Positions 17,824 through 27,081 of a DNA stretch of 64,000 nt are shown one piece after another. Every line of letters begins with the position of its first letter. Within the stretch, counting starts at the first letter, position 1. The stretch is from Anaerolineaceae bacterium (GTDB lineage Bacteria; Chloroflexota; Anaerolineae; Promineifilales; Promineifilaceae). The notes under the pieces were generated by a model. That model made no database searches and was not told the origin of the DNA. It saw only the letters and a program-made list of their open reading frames with translations. Position numbers and translations under genes: made by a program. The DNA is taken from positions 1 through 64,000 of the forward strand of contig PABI01000162.1 in the NCBI GenBank assembly GCA_002699125.1, written 5' to 3'.

Positions 17824-20800
17824 CTAACGACGACGGCGACGCTTTTTACCGGATGAAGATCGTGCCGGACGGCCGTTTGCCCCAGATGATTGGGCCGCCA
17901 TATCTTGTCGCAGGTGGCAATGTTTGTACTTCTTGCCACTGCCACAGGGGCACGGATCATTACGCCCCACTTTGGGCATATCCCGACGCAGCTCCACGCC
18001 GCGCCCTTTTTCTCGCTTCACAACCTGGTAACCAGCCTCACGTGCCTGCGTTTGGTAAGCAATCTCAGCTTCCTGCTGCTGGATAAACGCCCGATGCTGT
18101 TCCACCTGGAAGAAGAACCGATCGACAATGTTTTGCTCGATGTTGTTGCGCATGTCTTGAAACATTTGCGCCGAGCGAATCTTGTACTGCACTTTGGGAT
18201 CGCGCTGGCCTACGGCTTCCAGGCCAATTTCACGGCGCAGATCGTCTGCGGCCGTTAGATAATCGCGCCACTCTCGATCAATCGAATTTAGCAGCAGCAG
18301 CCGCTGGAAATTACGGTACTCTTCTTCACCAATCTGATCGCGCCATTTTTCTTGCTGCTTGCTCACATATGCTTTTAGCGCAACTTCCAGCTGGTCACCA
18401 TCAAGGGCAGACAGCGTATCGAGCAGAAGTTGGCGCAACGCGGCATTGGCTTCACTGGCAAAGCGAGTTTGCCGGTAATCGGCCGATTTCAAGGACAGCC
18501 CGTCCAATGAAAACTGCGAAAATGCCTGGTTCAGTGCTTCCTCAGCTTCTTCCCAGATAGCATCCCGCTCTTCCGTAGGCATCTCTACATGATCAGCCAC
18601 AAACTCATTGTAAAAAGTTTGCACGCGCTCCACGTATTCGCGCCGGATATTCTCTTTTGCCTGCACCTGCCCTGACTTACGGGAAGCCAAGGAGCCCAGG
18701 TTAGGGATAGGCGGAAGCAACGGCAGGAAACGCCCCATTGCCCGCAGAAGTTGATAAATATTGGCCCCGTTTTCTTCATTTTCATAGACCAAAATCATCA
18801 ACCGGTCAATCAATTTATCGCTGGAAAGCTCGGCCAGTTCTGCCCTGTCTATCTCCACGATATCGGGCAAAAGGCCACGCAAGCGGGCGACTACCGCATT
18901 AAGATTGATTGCGTCTGTAGCTTCGGTGGTGAATTCGGCTACGATCCGTTCAATTTCACCGCGAACAAACTGCACATAGTTTTCTACGTAGTTATCAACC
19001 AGTTGGGCAATAGCATTGGCAAAGGCGTCATCAATTCTATCATCGTAATCGACCCCTTCCCCCATCAAAATAGCCCGGCGCTCACCATAAATGGCCATGC
19101 GCTGACGATTCATCACGTCATCATATTCCACAATATTTTTGCGGATGTCGAAATTATACCCCTCCACCCGCTCCTGGGCGCTTTCGATCATGCGGTCCAG
19201 CACGCCAAACTCCAGCGGCATATCTTCGGGAATGTTGGCCAGCAACCCTTTAGACATCCAGCTTTTGAGCCGTTCACCACCAAAGCGGCGCATCAGATCA
19301 TCTTCCAAGGAGAGGAAAAAGCGGGAAGAGCCAGGGTCGCCCTGGCGGGCAGCACGACCACGTAACTGGTTATCAATACGACGGGATTCGTGGCGTTCCG
19401 AGCCAACCACATGCAAGCCGCCAAGCTGCCACACTTCCTGTCGCTCTTGTTCTGTATCTTTGCGCAAATTAGCAATCTTGTCTATCCACTGCTTGGAGAT
19501 GCCGGGCACCGTTTGCACAACTTTTGTTGCTTCATCACGATTATTGTTCAGAACGGCACGAATAAGCGCAGCACGAGCATTGTAATGTTGCTCAAAGAGA
19601 ATTTCTGCCAGGAACTGTGCCAGCAAACCATTATCACCCTGAGAGCGCTGGTAACCCACATAAAGATCGCGGAGGCGGAGCGCTTCTTCTACCAGAGCCA
19701 CATCTTTATCCCGCTCTTCAAGATAATCACGGGCTTCACCTAAACGGCCGCCGGTAATCAGGCGCATCACCTGACGAATTTCGTTGTATTCCAGCTGGTA
19801 CTCCTCACCCAAGATGCGAGTCAGATAGCCAATGACTTGCAGTTCTTCAATTTCTTCCAGGGCAGCGTCCAGCTTTTCTTTTTCGGAAATGATCCAGGGA
19901 ACCAGATCATCATCCAGCTTGCTGTTGTTTTTGGTGTAATCCTGGGCGCCAGCTTCCCCCTCTTCCAAATATTTGTGGATGAGTTGGGTTAGAAGCGGCC
20001 GTTTAAACATCTCACGTTCCAACAGTTCAGCCGCCATGCCTTCCGGATTGCCGCCCAGCAAAATATCGGTACCACGGCCAGCCATGTTGGTGGAAATGGT
20101 CACAGCCCTCTTGCGTCCCGCCTGGGCCACTACCAGCGCCTCCGATTGGTGAATCTTGGCGTTCAGCACTGTATGGGGGATCTTGGCTTGCGTGAGCATT
20201 CGATCAATCGTCTCGGAATGTTCCACAGAAGTTGTCCCCACCAAAACTGGCCGTCCCATTTCAACCGTGCGCTTTACTTCACGCACAATTGCTTTGTCTT
20301 TGGCTTCTTCGGTACCATAAATCTGGTCGGGATGATCCAGTCGCTTATAAAAACGTGGCTGCTGTGTTGCCGGATCGACGTAGACAATTTGCTCCGAATT
20401 GTCGACCTTCTCCTTCTTTTCTTCCAGATCAATCACGTTGTTGTTGACAATGTATTCCACATTGGTGGGCAGTGGCGTAACGCCCAGCTCGTAAATCTTG
20501 TCAAACTCTTCGGCATCGGTAAGCGCCGTACCGGTCATCCCGGCCAGCTTATCAAAGAGGCGGAAGTAGTTTTGCAGCGTGATCGTCGCCACGGTTACCG
20601 TTTCGCGCTTGATTTGTACGCCTTCTTTAGCTTCAATGGCTTCGTGCAAACCTTCAGAGTAGCGGCGTCCGGCCATCAAACGGCCGGTAAAATCATCCAC
20701 GATGATCACTTCGCCGTTTTGCACCACGTACTGCACATCCCGCTTGTAGAGATATTGGGCTTTGAGCGCGTTGTCTAAATAGTAAGTAAGATGGAAAAAT

Positions 20801-21771
20801 CGCGGATCGTACAGGCTGTCGCCTGCATCCGGGTCAAGGTCCGGAATTCGCTGCTCCACCTCGGCAATGCCCATATCTGTGAGGCTGATGGAGCGGCTTT
20901 TTTCGTCTAAATCGTAATGGCCGTTGGGTTCGGCGTCTTCATCCTCTTCGGTGTTGGGCTTGAGACGGCGCACATACTCGGCAAACCGACTGTATTCCTT
21001 GCCGGACTGGTCTGCCGGACCAGAAATAATCAGCGGCGTCCGCGCTTCGTCGATGAGTACATTGTCTACCTCATCAATGATGGCAAAAACGAGGTCGCGC
21101 TGCACCAGCTTTTCTCGGCTGGTAGCCATGTTGTCCCGCAAATAATCAAAGCCAAACTCGCTGCTGATACCGTAGGTAATATCGGTCAGGTAGGCTTGCT
21201 TACGCGTGGTAGGCCGCCAGTGCACCAGGCGTTCATCTTCCAGGTCTGCCCCCGGATTGACGTAGTCGGGATCGTAGAGGGCAGAAAACTTTTGTGGCCC
21301 GATACAGCCTACGGTCAGGCCCAAAATATTGAAGATTTTACCCATCCAGCCACCGTCACGGCGGGCCAGATATTCATTCACGGTAACCAGGTGGACACCG
21401 CGCCCCGTAAGTGCATTGAGAAACAGGGGTAAGGTTCCCACCAGGGTTTTACCTTCACCGGTACGCATCTCCACTACTTCACCACGGTGGAGCAAAACGC
21501 CACCCATAATTTGCACATCATAATGGCGTAAACCGGTGGTGCGCACTGAGGCTTCCCGCACCAGGGCAAACGCTTCAGGCAGTATATCTTCCAAGGATTC
21601 ACCGGCAGCGTAACGGTCTTTGAATTCGGCCGTTTTGGCCCGCAGCTCCTCAGGAGAGAGCTGCTGCATTTGCGGTTCCAGTGCTGCCACCTCATCCACA
21701 ATAGGTTTTAGTTCATCAATAATTTTCTGGTTGGGATCGCCAACAATTTTAGCTACAAGTTTTTTAAACAT
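17824..21771 (-). CDS. secA: Preprotein translocase ATPase SecA, enlarged
   Basis: The motor of the Sec pathway, pushing unfolded proteins through SecYEG with ATP. Walker A is GEGKT (105-109), Walker B is in IIDEVDNVLID, and motif GRGTDILLGG and HESRRIDNQLRGR mark the second nucleotide domain. The zinc tail has Cys1274, Cys1276, Cys1285 and His1286 and ends in a poly-Arg stretch. At 1315 residues it is far longer than the usual 800-950: about 210 residues separate GGNPEG (574) from GGLHVVGSER (784), where most SecAs have 10-40, and the scaffold/wing region is also long. AGAAGG precedes the ATG. It is fourth in a minus-strand run after prs. Confidence 0.97.
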   Translation of the reverse strand: MFKKLVAKIVGDPNQKIIDELKPIVDEVAALEPQMQQLSPEELRAKTAEFKDRYAAGESLEDILPEAFALVREASVRTTGLRHYDVQIMGGVLLHRGEVVEMRTGEGKTLVGTLPLFLNALTGRGVHLVTVNEYLARRDGGWMGKIFNILGLTVGCIGPQKFSALYDPDYVNPGADLEDERLVHWRPTTRKQAYLTDITYGISSEFGFDYLRDNMATSREKLVQRDLVFAIIDEVDNVLIDEARTPLIISGPADQSGKEYSRFAEYVRRLKPNTEEDEDAEPNGHYDLDEKSRSISLTDMGIAEVEQRIPDLDPDAGDSLYDPRFFHLTYYLDNALKAQYLYKRDVQYVVQNGEVIIVDDFTGRLMAGRRYSEGLHEAIEAKEGVQIKRETVTVATITLQNYFRLFDKLAGMTGTALTDAEEFDKIYELGVTPLPTNVEYIVNNNVIDLEEKKEKVDNSEQIVYVDPATQQPRFYKRLDHPDQIYGTEEAKDKAIVREVKRTVEMGRPVLVGTTSVEHSETIDRMLTQAKIPHTVLNAKIHQSEALVVAQAGRKRAVTISTNMAGRGTDILLGGNPEGMAAELLEREMFKRPLLTQLIHKYLEEGEAGAQDYTKNNSKLDDDLVPWIISEKEKLDAALEEIEELQVIGYLTRILGEEYQLEYNEIRQVMRLITGGRLGEARDYLEERDKDVALVEEALRLRDLYVGYQRSQGDNGLLAQFLAEILFEQHYNARAALIRAVLNNNRDEATKVVQTVPGISKQWIDKIANLRKDTEQERQEVWQLGGLHVVGSERHESRRIDNQLRGRAARQGDPGSSRFFLSLEDDLMRRFGGERLKSWMSKGLLANIPEDMPLEFGVLDRMIESAQERVEGYNFDIRKNIVEYDDVMNRQRMAIYGERRAILMGEGVDYDDRIDDAFANAIAQLVDNYVENYVQFVRGEIERIVAEFTTEATDAINLNAVVARLRGLLPDIVEIDRAELAELSSDKLIDRLMILVYENEENGANIYQLLRAMGRFLPLLPPIPNLGSLASRKSGQVQAKENIRREYVERVQTFYNEFVADHVEMPTEERDAIWEEAEEALNQAFSQFSLDGLSLKSADYRQTRFASEANAALRQLLLDTLSALDGDQLEVALKAYVSKQQEKWRDQIGEEEYRNFQRLLLLNSIDREWRDYLTAADDLRREIGLEAVGQRDPKVQYKIRSAQMFQDMRNNIEQNIVDRFFFQVEQHRAFIQQQEAEIAYQTQAREAGYQVVKREKGRGVELRRDMPKVGRNDPCPCGSGKKYKHCHLRQDMAAQSSGANGRPARSSSGKKRRRRR

Positions 21772-21856
21772 AGGCCTTCTTCTCTACAGAATAATTACAA
21801 GCAAAAGAGGGTTAGTGTAACAGGGATGCCTTAATTTTTTGTTAGAAGGTGTTCCC

Positions 21857-22804
21857 CTATTCATTAAACAGTTCACCCACGCTGCGCCCCTCATGCGAAC
21901 GGATAATTACCTCGCCTAACAACTCACACACCGACAGGATTGTCATGTTGGGCAGCATCTTCTCTGGCGGGATCGGAATTGTATCGGTGGTGACAATTTC
22001 GGTAACAGGCAAGCTGCGCAGCCGTTCCGTGGCTGGATCAGACAAAACAGGATGGGTAAACGCTATGTACACATCCTTGGCACCCTGCGCTTTTACCAAC
22101 TGCACAGCTTCCTGAATAGATCCGGCCGTATCCACCAGATCATCTACAATAATAACATCCTTATCGGCCACAGTTCCAATAAGGGACAATGCCTCACGGT
22201 CCATTCTGTTACCAATGCGCCGCTTTTCTACAAAGGCCAGCGGCAAATTTAGCTCTGCGGCAAAGTTACGGCCGCGTTTGGCAAATCCCAAATCTGGCGT
22301 CACCACCACGGCTTCCAAATCTTTTTGCAAAAAATAATCCACCTGAATATGAAAGGCGGTTAAAGAATCACCGGGAATTTTGTAAAATCCTTGAATTTGC
22401 TGGGCGTGTAAATCAATGGTCATCCAGCGATCTGCCCCGGCCACTTCAATGAGGTCAGCCAGCAAGCGCGACGAAATCGGCACACGCGGCTGATCTTTTT
22501 TGTCACTTTGCGAATACGCCATGTAAGGCACCACCACCGTGATCCGCGCCGCCGAATCCCGCTTAAGGCAGTCGATGGCGATCAACGTTTCCATGATGTT
22601 GCGATGAACCGGCCGAGCGTGACTCTGGATCAGGTAAACATCCTGCCCGCGCACGCTGCCATGAAGCCGGACAAACAAATTTTCATTGGGAAATTCAACA
22701 ATGTCCCAGCCGCTTACGGGAATGTTGATATAGTCTGCAATCCGTCGGGCCAGTTCAGGACATCCCGAACCAGCGAACAATTTAATATCTCCGTATGCCA
22801 TCAT
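21857..22804 (-). CDS. prs: Ribose-phosphate pyrophosphokinase
   Basis: A 315-residue enzyme making PRPP from ribose 5-phosphate and ATP for nucleotide, His and Trp synthesis. The PRPP site VIIVDDLVDTAGS and the ribose/metal region TIDLHAQQIQGF are clear. The flexible ATP loop reads PYMAYSQSDKKDQPR rather than the common YARQDRKDRPRE, so it is somewhat divergent but keeps the basic residues. Two ATGs adjoin at 22804 and 22801; no strong ribosome site. It follows meaB by 12 bases and precedes secA by 85. Confidence 0.95.
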   Translation of the reverse strand: MMAYGDIKLFAGSGCPELARRIADYINIPVSGWDIVEFPNENLFVRLHGSVRGQDVYLIQSHARPVHRNIMETLIAIDCLKRDSAARITVVVPYMAYSQSDKKDQPRVPISSRLLADLIEVAGADRWMTIDLHAQQIQGFYKIPGDSLTAFHIQVDYFLQKDLEAVVVTPDLGFAKRGRNFAAELNLPLAFVEKRRIGNRMDREALSLIGTVADKDVIIVDDLVDTAGSIQEAVQLVKAQGAKDVYIAFTHPVLSDPATERLRSLPVTEIVTTDTIPIPPEKMLPNMTILSVCELLGEVIIRSHEGRSVGELFNE

Positions 22805-22816
22805 AATTCAATACTT

Positions 22817-23827
22817 TTATGCGTTACGCTCGCTTTCTGTTTCCGATAAAAGTTGGTTAACGGCCGTATACGGATCAACCTCACGCTGAGCAACGGCCGT
22901 TAACAAAGAATCGCGTGTCTCAGAAGGTACAGAGGCCTGAAATTGGGACATAAAGCGCAGTTGCAGCAGCATCTCCACCTCGCGCCAGCTGCGCTCCTTT
23001 TCCCGTTTAAGCCACTCACCGCTTTCGCGCAGGTAGGCCATATGCTTGCCCAACATGTCGGCCAGCGCGTCCATACCTTGGCCCTCAGTTGCCACCGTTT
23101 CCAATACAGGAATGTCCCAACCGGGTTGTGGGCTGCCGTTGGCACTGGATGGCGCTGCTGAAAGACGGCCGTGCTGCCGTGTGCCACCCACCGGTCCCAG
23201 GTGCAGCATCATCTTCAGGGCACGCACTGCCCGGTCTGCCCCCGGTCTATCCGCCTTGTTCACAACCAAAATATCGGCAATCTCCAAAATGCCCGCCTTG
23301 ATTGATTGAATCTCGTCCCCCATGCCGGGCGCTTCAATCACAATCGTCGTTTGAGCAGCGTTGGCAATGTCTACCTCTGCCTGCCCGGCACCAACCGTTT
23401 CTACCAATACATAATCAAACCCGGCGGCATCCAAAATTTTGATCACAGACGCGGTGGCCCGCGCCAACCCACCCAGGCTGCCCCGCGACGCCATGCTGCG
23501 AATAAACACTCCAGGATCGCCAGATAAATCGCGCATCCGCACCCGGTCGCCCAGCAAAGCACCACCAGTGAACGGACTGCTGGGGTCAACCGCAATGATG
23601 CCCACGCGGGCCTCTTGCTGGCGCAAGGTTTGCACCAGCGCATTGACCACCGTGCTTTTGCCGGCCCCAGGCGCACCCGTAATGCCAATAATGTGCGCCT
23701 GGCCCGTGTATGGATATAGTGCCTGAATCGCTTGCTCAGCGGCTGCCGGGCTGTTTTCCACACGGGTAATTAAACGAGCAATAGCCCGAATCTGGCCCTG
23801 GCGCACTTGCTCTAGCAATTCGTTCAC
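22817..23827 (-). CDS. meaB: Methylmalonyl-CoA mutase-associated GTPase MeaB (ArgK)
   Basis: A 336-residue G3E GTPase that loads and protects the B12 cofactor of acyl-CoA mutases. Walker A GAPGAGKST follows the strand IIGITG; VDPSSPFTGGALLGDR and the base-recognition motif NKAD are present. The start is a GTG that overlaps the stop of the cobalamin-binding gene (GTGA), so the two are translationally coupled. This supports a joint role with that subunit. An insert-like Gly/Ser-rich piece lies after HLGPVGG. Confidence 0.95.
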   Translation of the reverse strand: MNELLEQVRQGQIRAIARLITRVENSPAAAEQAIQALYPYTGQAHIIGITGAPGAGKSTVVNALVQTLRQQEARVGIIAVDPSSPFTGGALLGDRVRMRDLSGDPGVFIRSMASRGSLGGLARATASVIKILDAAGFDYVLVETVGAGQAEVDIANAAQTTIVIEAPGMGDEIQSIKAGILEIADILVVNKADRPGADRAVRALKMMLHLGPVGGTRQHGRLSAAPSSANGSPQPGWDIPVLETVATEGQGMDALADMLGKHMAYLRESGEWLKREKERSWREVEMLLQLRFMSQFQASVPSETRDSLLTAVAQREVDPYTAVNQLLSETESERNA

Positions 23828-24243
23828 GCCACATCCTCAGCCGGTCTGCTGCCAAACGCCTTCCAGATAAAGGCAACAATCTCATCCATACCGGCACCGG
23901 GACCAAAAATGCCAGAAACACCGAGCGCTGTCAGGGTTTTGACGTCCTCATTGGGAATGATGCCTCCCAAAAACACCGGCACATCCTGCATCTGGTTTTC
24001 TTCCAAAAGTTCCATAATGCGCTTAACCAGCGGCATATGTGCACCGGACAAAATGCTCAGGCCAATGGCGTCGGCATCTTCATGCAGGGCAGCTTCTACA
24101 ACCATTTCCGGGGTCTGGCGCAAACCAGTGTAAATGACTTCCATGCCGGCGTCGCGCAGGGCACGCGCCACTACTTTGGCCCCCCGATCGTGACCATCGA
24201 GGCCTGGTTTGGCGATTAAGATACGCGGTTTCATTTGTTCCAT
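23824..24243 (-). CDS. Stand-alone cobalamin-binding subunit of an acyl-CoA mutase
   Basis: A 139-residue B12-binding domain. It carries the base-off signature GLDGHDRGAK (His18 ligates cobalt), LSILSGAH and LGGIIP, as in the C-terminal domain of methylmalonyl-CoA mutase and small subunits of isobutyryl- or ethylmalonyl-type mutases. The start MEQMKP is chosen because GGAG lies eleven bases upstream and the fold begins directly; a longer frame to 24345 has no site. The catalytic large subunit is not in the window. It is coupled to meaB. Confidence 0.93.
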   Translation of the reverse strand: MEQMKPRILIAKPGLDGHDRGAKVVARALRDAGMEVIYTGLRQTPEMVVEAALHEDADAIGLSILSGAHMPLVKRIMELLEENQMQDVPVFLGGIIPNEDVKTLTALGVSGIFGPGAGMDEIVAFIWKAFGSRPAEDVA

Positions 24244-24467
24244 AACTGTGCTTACTCCAAAGCCGTGTGGGTTTTTGTGGGTCGTCAATAAAAAAATCCA
24301 CATTTGATTATACCGGCTGAAAAGGTGTTTTGCGAGAGCAGCCACAGCGTAGCAGTAACAGACTTCCTGCCTGTGCGAGAATGACCTTCCACGGCCGTTT
24401 TAAGCCACGTGAATTGCCCTCTGGAAAGCGACAAATAGGGAAACGGCCGTTTTTACATAATCTGCTC
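24244..24467. other. Intergenic region with degenerate GTCATTC repeat
   Basis: The spacer between divergent genes holds a degenerate copy of the 8319-type repeat at 24361-24385 (on the minus strand GTCATTCTCGC, then GGCAGGAAGTC) and two ACGGCCGT octamers (24393 and 24443 region). Nothing else is recognised. Confidence 0.4.
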
Positions 24468-24497
24468 TTGCGAATAGAGGGGGTTCTGGTCTATACT
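24468..24497 (+). promoter_or_regulatory. Sigma70-type promoter for the SH3-repeat protein
   Basis: TTGCGA (24468-24473), an 18-base spacer, then TATACT (24492-24497), about 37 bases before the start codon. AAGGAGGA at 24521-24528 is the ribosome site. Confidence 0.65.
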
Positions 24498-24533
24498 GTG
24501 TCGAGACGTTATGTCATCTCAAGGAGGATTTTT

Positions 24534-26192
24534 ATGAACCTATCATCAATCAAAAGTAAACAATGGTTCCTCGTCATTTTCCTCTTCGCAATGTTGTTCC
24601 TGACGAGCCAGGTTTTTGCTAAACAAAATACGGCCCAAACCGCGACGGCCACAATCGTAACCGGGCAGCTCAATGTCCGCTCTGGACCCGGCGTGGAATA
24701 CAACGTGGTTACCACCGTCAGCCAGGGCAACGTGGTGGCCTTGCTAGGGCGCGATGTCAACGGCACCTGGGCTTACATTCAAACGGCAACGGCCGTCGTT
24801 GGCTGGGTTAATGCCGGCAGTGAATACATCAATCCCAGCGTTCCCATTAGCAGCCTGCCCATTGTGACTCTGACCACGGCCACGCCAACCGCAACCGCAA
24901 CCGGCGCGCCCACCAGCACACCAACACCGACGGCAACGGCCGTTCCGGTTACCGGCGCCTATGCCACCATTGCCACCGGAGCACTCAACGTGCGCAGCGG
25001 TCCCAGCCTGGCCTTCAGTCCGGTCACGGCGGTGTATCAGGGCAATGTTGTTAGCCTGATTGGGCGCAACGCCAATGGCACCTGGGCAAAAATCCGGCTG
25101 AGCAACGGCACCGAAGGCTGGGTCAATGCCGCCAGCACCTACATCACACCCAATGTCGCCATCAGCAGCCTGCCGGTTGTGACACCAGCCGATGCCCCCG
25201 CCAGTTCAGCCACGGCGCTGGTAGCCACCGGAGCACTGAACGTGCGCTCTGGCCCTGGCGTTACCTACAGCGTCGTGACCGTGGCTTCACAAGGGCAAAC
25301 GGTGCAAATGTTGGGACGCAACGCCAACAGCAGCTGGGTGAAAATTCGACTTTCCAATGGGACTGAAGGATGGGTAAATGCTTACAGTGATTATATTACG
25401 CCAAGCGTGGCCGTAAATACCCTGCCGTTCGCAGACAGTCCAGCACAGCCAGAACCGCCTGTGCCAGTGGCCCCCGGCGCAGTTTTGAATCTGCGTTCCG
25501 GACCAGGGTTTAATTATCCGGTTACCGGCTCTGTCTATCAGGGATTGCAGGTGAGTGCTATCGGCCGTAATGCGGCCAACACCTGGCTGAAGGTGCGGTT
25601 AAGCGACGGGCAAGAAGGCTGGCTCGGCGCACAATACGTGCAGCTCTCTATCCCCATCGGTAATCTGCCTGTGTTGGATGGCACAACCACGCCAACCACC
25701 ACGGTAACGCCAACGCCACCAGCCACAACTTATTGGGCAAACGTGAACACCGGTGCCGCCAACGTGCGCTCCGGGCCGGGCATTGGCTATGGTATTGTCA
25801 CCGTCGTCACGCAGGGCCAGTACGTCTCGCTGCTGGCGCGGAACAACATCAGCTCCTGGGCCAAAGTGCAGTTAACCAACGGTACCGTGGGCTGGATTAA
25901 TGCCTCCTTGTTAAATGCCAACGTGGCCATTAACACATTGCCCGTAGAAAATGTACAAACGATCACAAATTCTGGTGTGGTGAATACGTCGGCACTCAAT
26001 GTGCGCACCGGACCCGGGATCAATTATGGCGTAACGGCCGTTGTCTACCAGGGCCAGGGTGTGGCGCTGATTGGTCGTAATGCCGACAGCAGCTGGGTCA
26101 AAGTTCGCCTGACCAACGGCACCGTCGGCTGGATCAATTCAGCTTACATCCAAACAACCACCACACTCAACAGTCTGCCCATCACCAATTAA
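24534..26192 (+). CDS. Secreted protein with six bacterial SH3 domains
   Basis: A 552-residue exported protein. A Sec signal peptide ends near SQVFA; there is no lipobox. Six SH3b repeats follow, each with the LNVRSGPG core, a GNVV or GQxV strand and a GWVNA or GWIN end. The repeats are spaced by short linkers, two of which are Thr/Pro-rich (after repeats 1 and 4). SH3b repeats usually bind peptidoglycan or surface polymers, so a cell-surface scaffold or adhesin is likely. The fourth repeat is the most divergent. AAGGAGGA fixes the start; a much longer upstream frame is spurious. Confidence 0.9.
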   Translation: MNLSSIKSKQWFLVIFLFAMLFLTSQVFAKQNTAQTATATIVTGQLNVRSGPGVEYNVVTTVSQGNVVALLGRDVNGTWAYIQTATAVVGWVNAGSEYINPSVPISSLPIVTLTTATPTATATGAPTSTPTPTATAVPVTGAYATIATGALNVRSGPSLAFSPVTAVYQGNVVSLIGRNANGTWAKIRLSNGTEGWVNAASTYITPNVAISSLPVVTPADAPASSATALVATGALNVRSGPGVTYSVVTVASQGQTVQMLGRNANSSWVKIRLSNGTEGWVNAYSDYITPSVAVNTLPFADSPAQPEPPVPVAPGAVLNLRSGPGFNYPVTGSVYQGLQVSAIGRNAANTWLKVRLSDGQEGWLGAQYVQLSIPIGNLPVLDGTTTPTTTVTPTPPATTYWANVNTGAANVRSGPGIGYGIVTVVTQGQYVSLLARNNISSWAKVQLTNGTVGWINASLLNANVAINTLPVENVQTITNSGVVNTSALNVRTGPGINYGVTAVVYQGQGVALIGRNADSSWVKVRLTNGTVGWINSAYIQTTTTLNSLPITN

Positions 26193-26204
26193 GCACACAA
26201 TTTA

Positions 26205-26238
26205 AAAAAGACCCTGGAGCCAGTTCCAGGGTCTTTTT
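26205..26238 (+). terminator. Intrinsic terminator after SH3-repeat gene
   Basis: Stem 26205-26218 with 26225-26238 (core GACCCTGGA), six-base loop, ending in five T. Strong and correctly placed 13 bases after the stop. Confidence 0.92.
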
Positions 26239-26293
26239 GTTTCCAATTTACATTTATCCAGGTGCAACGCATTTGCACCTTTGGGACTGTATC

Positions 26294-26584
26294 ATGACGC
26301 TTTTTGAAGGCGTAATCATCTGGCTGCTGGCGATTAACATCGTCACCGTGGTGACTTATCGCTACGATAAAAACATGGCTGGCAGCAGCCGCAAGCGCGT
26401 GCCGGAAAGACGGTTGCTGCTGCTGGCGCTCATTGGTGGCTCCCCGGCGGCTTACATCGCCATGTATTTGATGAGCCCACGACACAAAACGCGCAAACTA
26501 CGTTTTTTGCTGCCGTTTTGGGGCATTGTGCTTGGGCAGATGGCGTTCATCTGGTTTTATTGGCAGTTTTGGCAACGGCCGTAA
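26294..26584 (+). CDS. DUF1294 small membrane protein
   Basis: A 96-residue protein with three hydrophobic segments. The family core RVPERRLLLLALIGGSPAA followed by PRHKTRK is clear. The start ATG at 26294 gives the usual DUF1294 N-terminus; an in-frame ATG at 26237 would begin inside the terminator region. Function is unknown; relatives often sit beside cold-shock domains. Its last 28 bases overlap the 3' end of the convergent Fur-family gene. Confidence 0.85.
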   Translation: MTLFEGVIIWLLAINIVTVVTYRYDKNMAGSSRKRVPERRLLLLALIGGSPAAYIAMYLMSPRHKTRKLRFLLPFWGIVLGQMAFIWFYWQFWQRP

Positions 26585-26994
26585 AACTCCACCAGATGCC
26601 CCTCCACCATAAAGTTAAACCGCTCCGCCAGCAGCTGGCCCATCTCCTGCAAGCCACACTCTTCAAACTCAATCACCGCGTCACAGCCTGAACAAATCAG
26701 GTGGTGATGGTGTCCCCGATCAAGCAAAATGTAGTGCGCCGCCCCCGTGCCCTGGTAAACAGGGCGAATCAGCCCCAGTTCACTCAACAGCTCCAGCGTG
26801 CGGTACACTGTCATGCGGCCCACCGTTTGGTCGATTTCATGAACCACTTCCAGTAGGCCATCGGCGGTGATGTGACCACCACAGGTCAGCAGCGCTTCCA
26901 CAATCGTTTGGCGCGAGCTGGTGAGCCGGTATCCTTTTTGCTTCAGTGCCGTCTGGATGTCTTCTAGTCGCGTATCTAAACTGTTTGTATTCAT
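26557..26994 (-). CDS. Fur-family metal-responsive repressor, probably Zur-like
   Basis: A 145-residue winged-helix repressor. The recognition helix region GRMTVYRTLELLSELG is typical. The metal region DRGHHHHLICSGCD and two CxxC pairs (Cys101/Cys104, Cys141/Cys144) form the structural zinc site. Fur, Zur and PerR are hard to separate by motif; the placement behind a ZnuBC-type transporter favours a zinc or manganese sensor. It is the last gene of znuC-znuB-fur, 87 bases after znuB, so it likely controls its own operon through the palindrome at 28843. Confidence 0.9.
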   Translation of the reverse strand: MNTNSLDTRLEDIQTALKQKGYRLTSSRQTIVEALLTCGGHITADGLLEVVHEIDQTVGRMTVYRTLELLSELGLIRPVYQGTGAAHYILLDRGHHHHLICSGCDAVIEFEECGLQEMGQLLAERFNFMVEGHLVEFYGRCQNCQ

Positions 26995-27081
26995 TGGTTA
27001 AGATTCTTTACCGCAGAAGCGCGGAGAGCGCCGAGTCTTTTCAACCTGCTCTCTCAAATCTCTTTGTTCTCTGTGGCAAAA

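Noticed and set aside
20146..20778. Antisense frame over secA
   Set aside because: Shadow of a conserved gene; no ribosome site.
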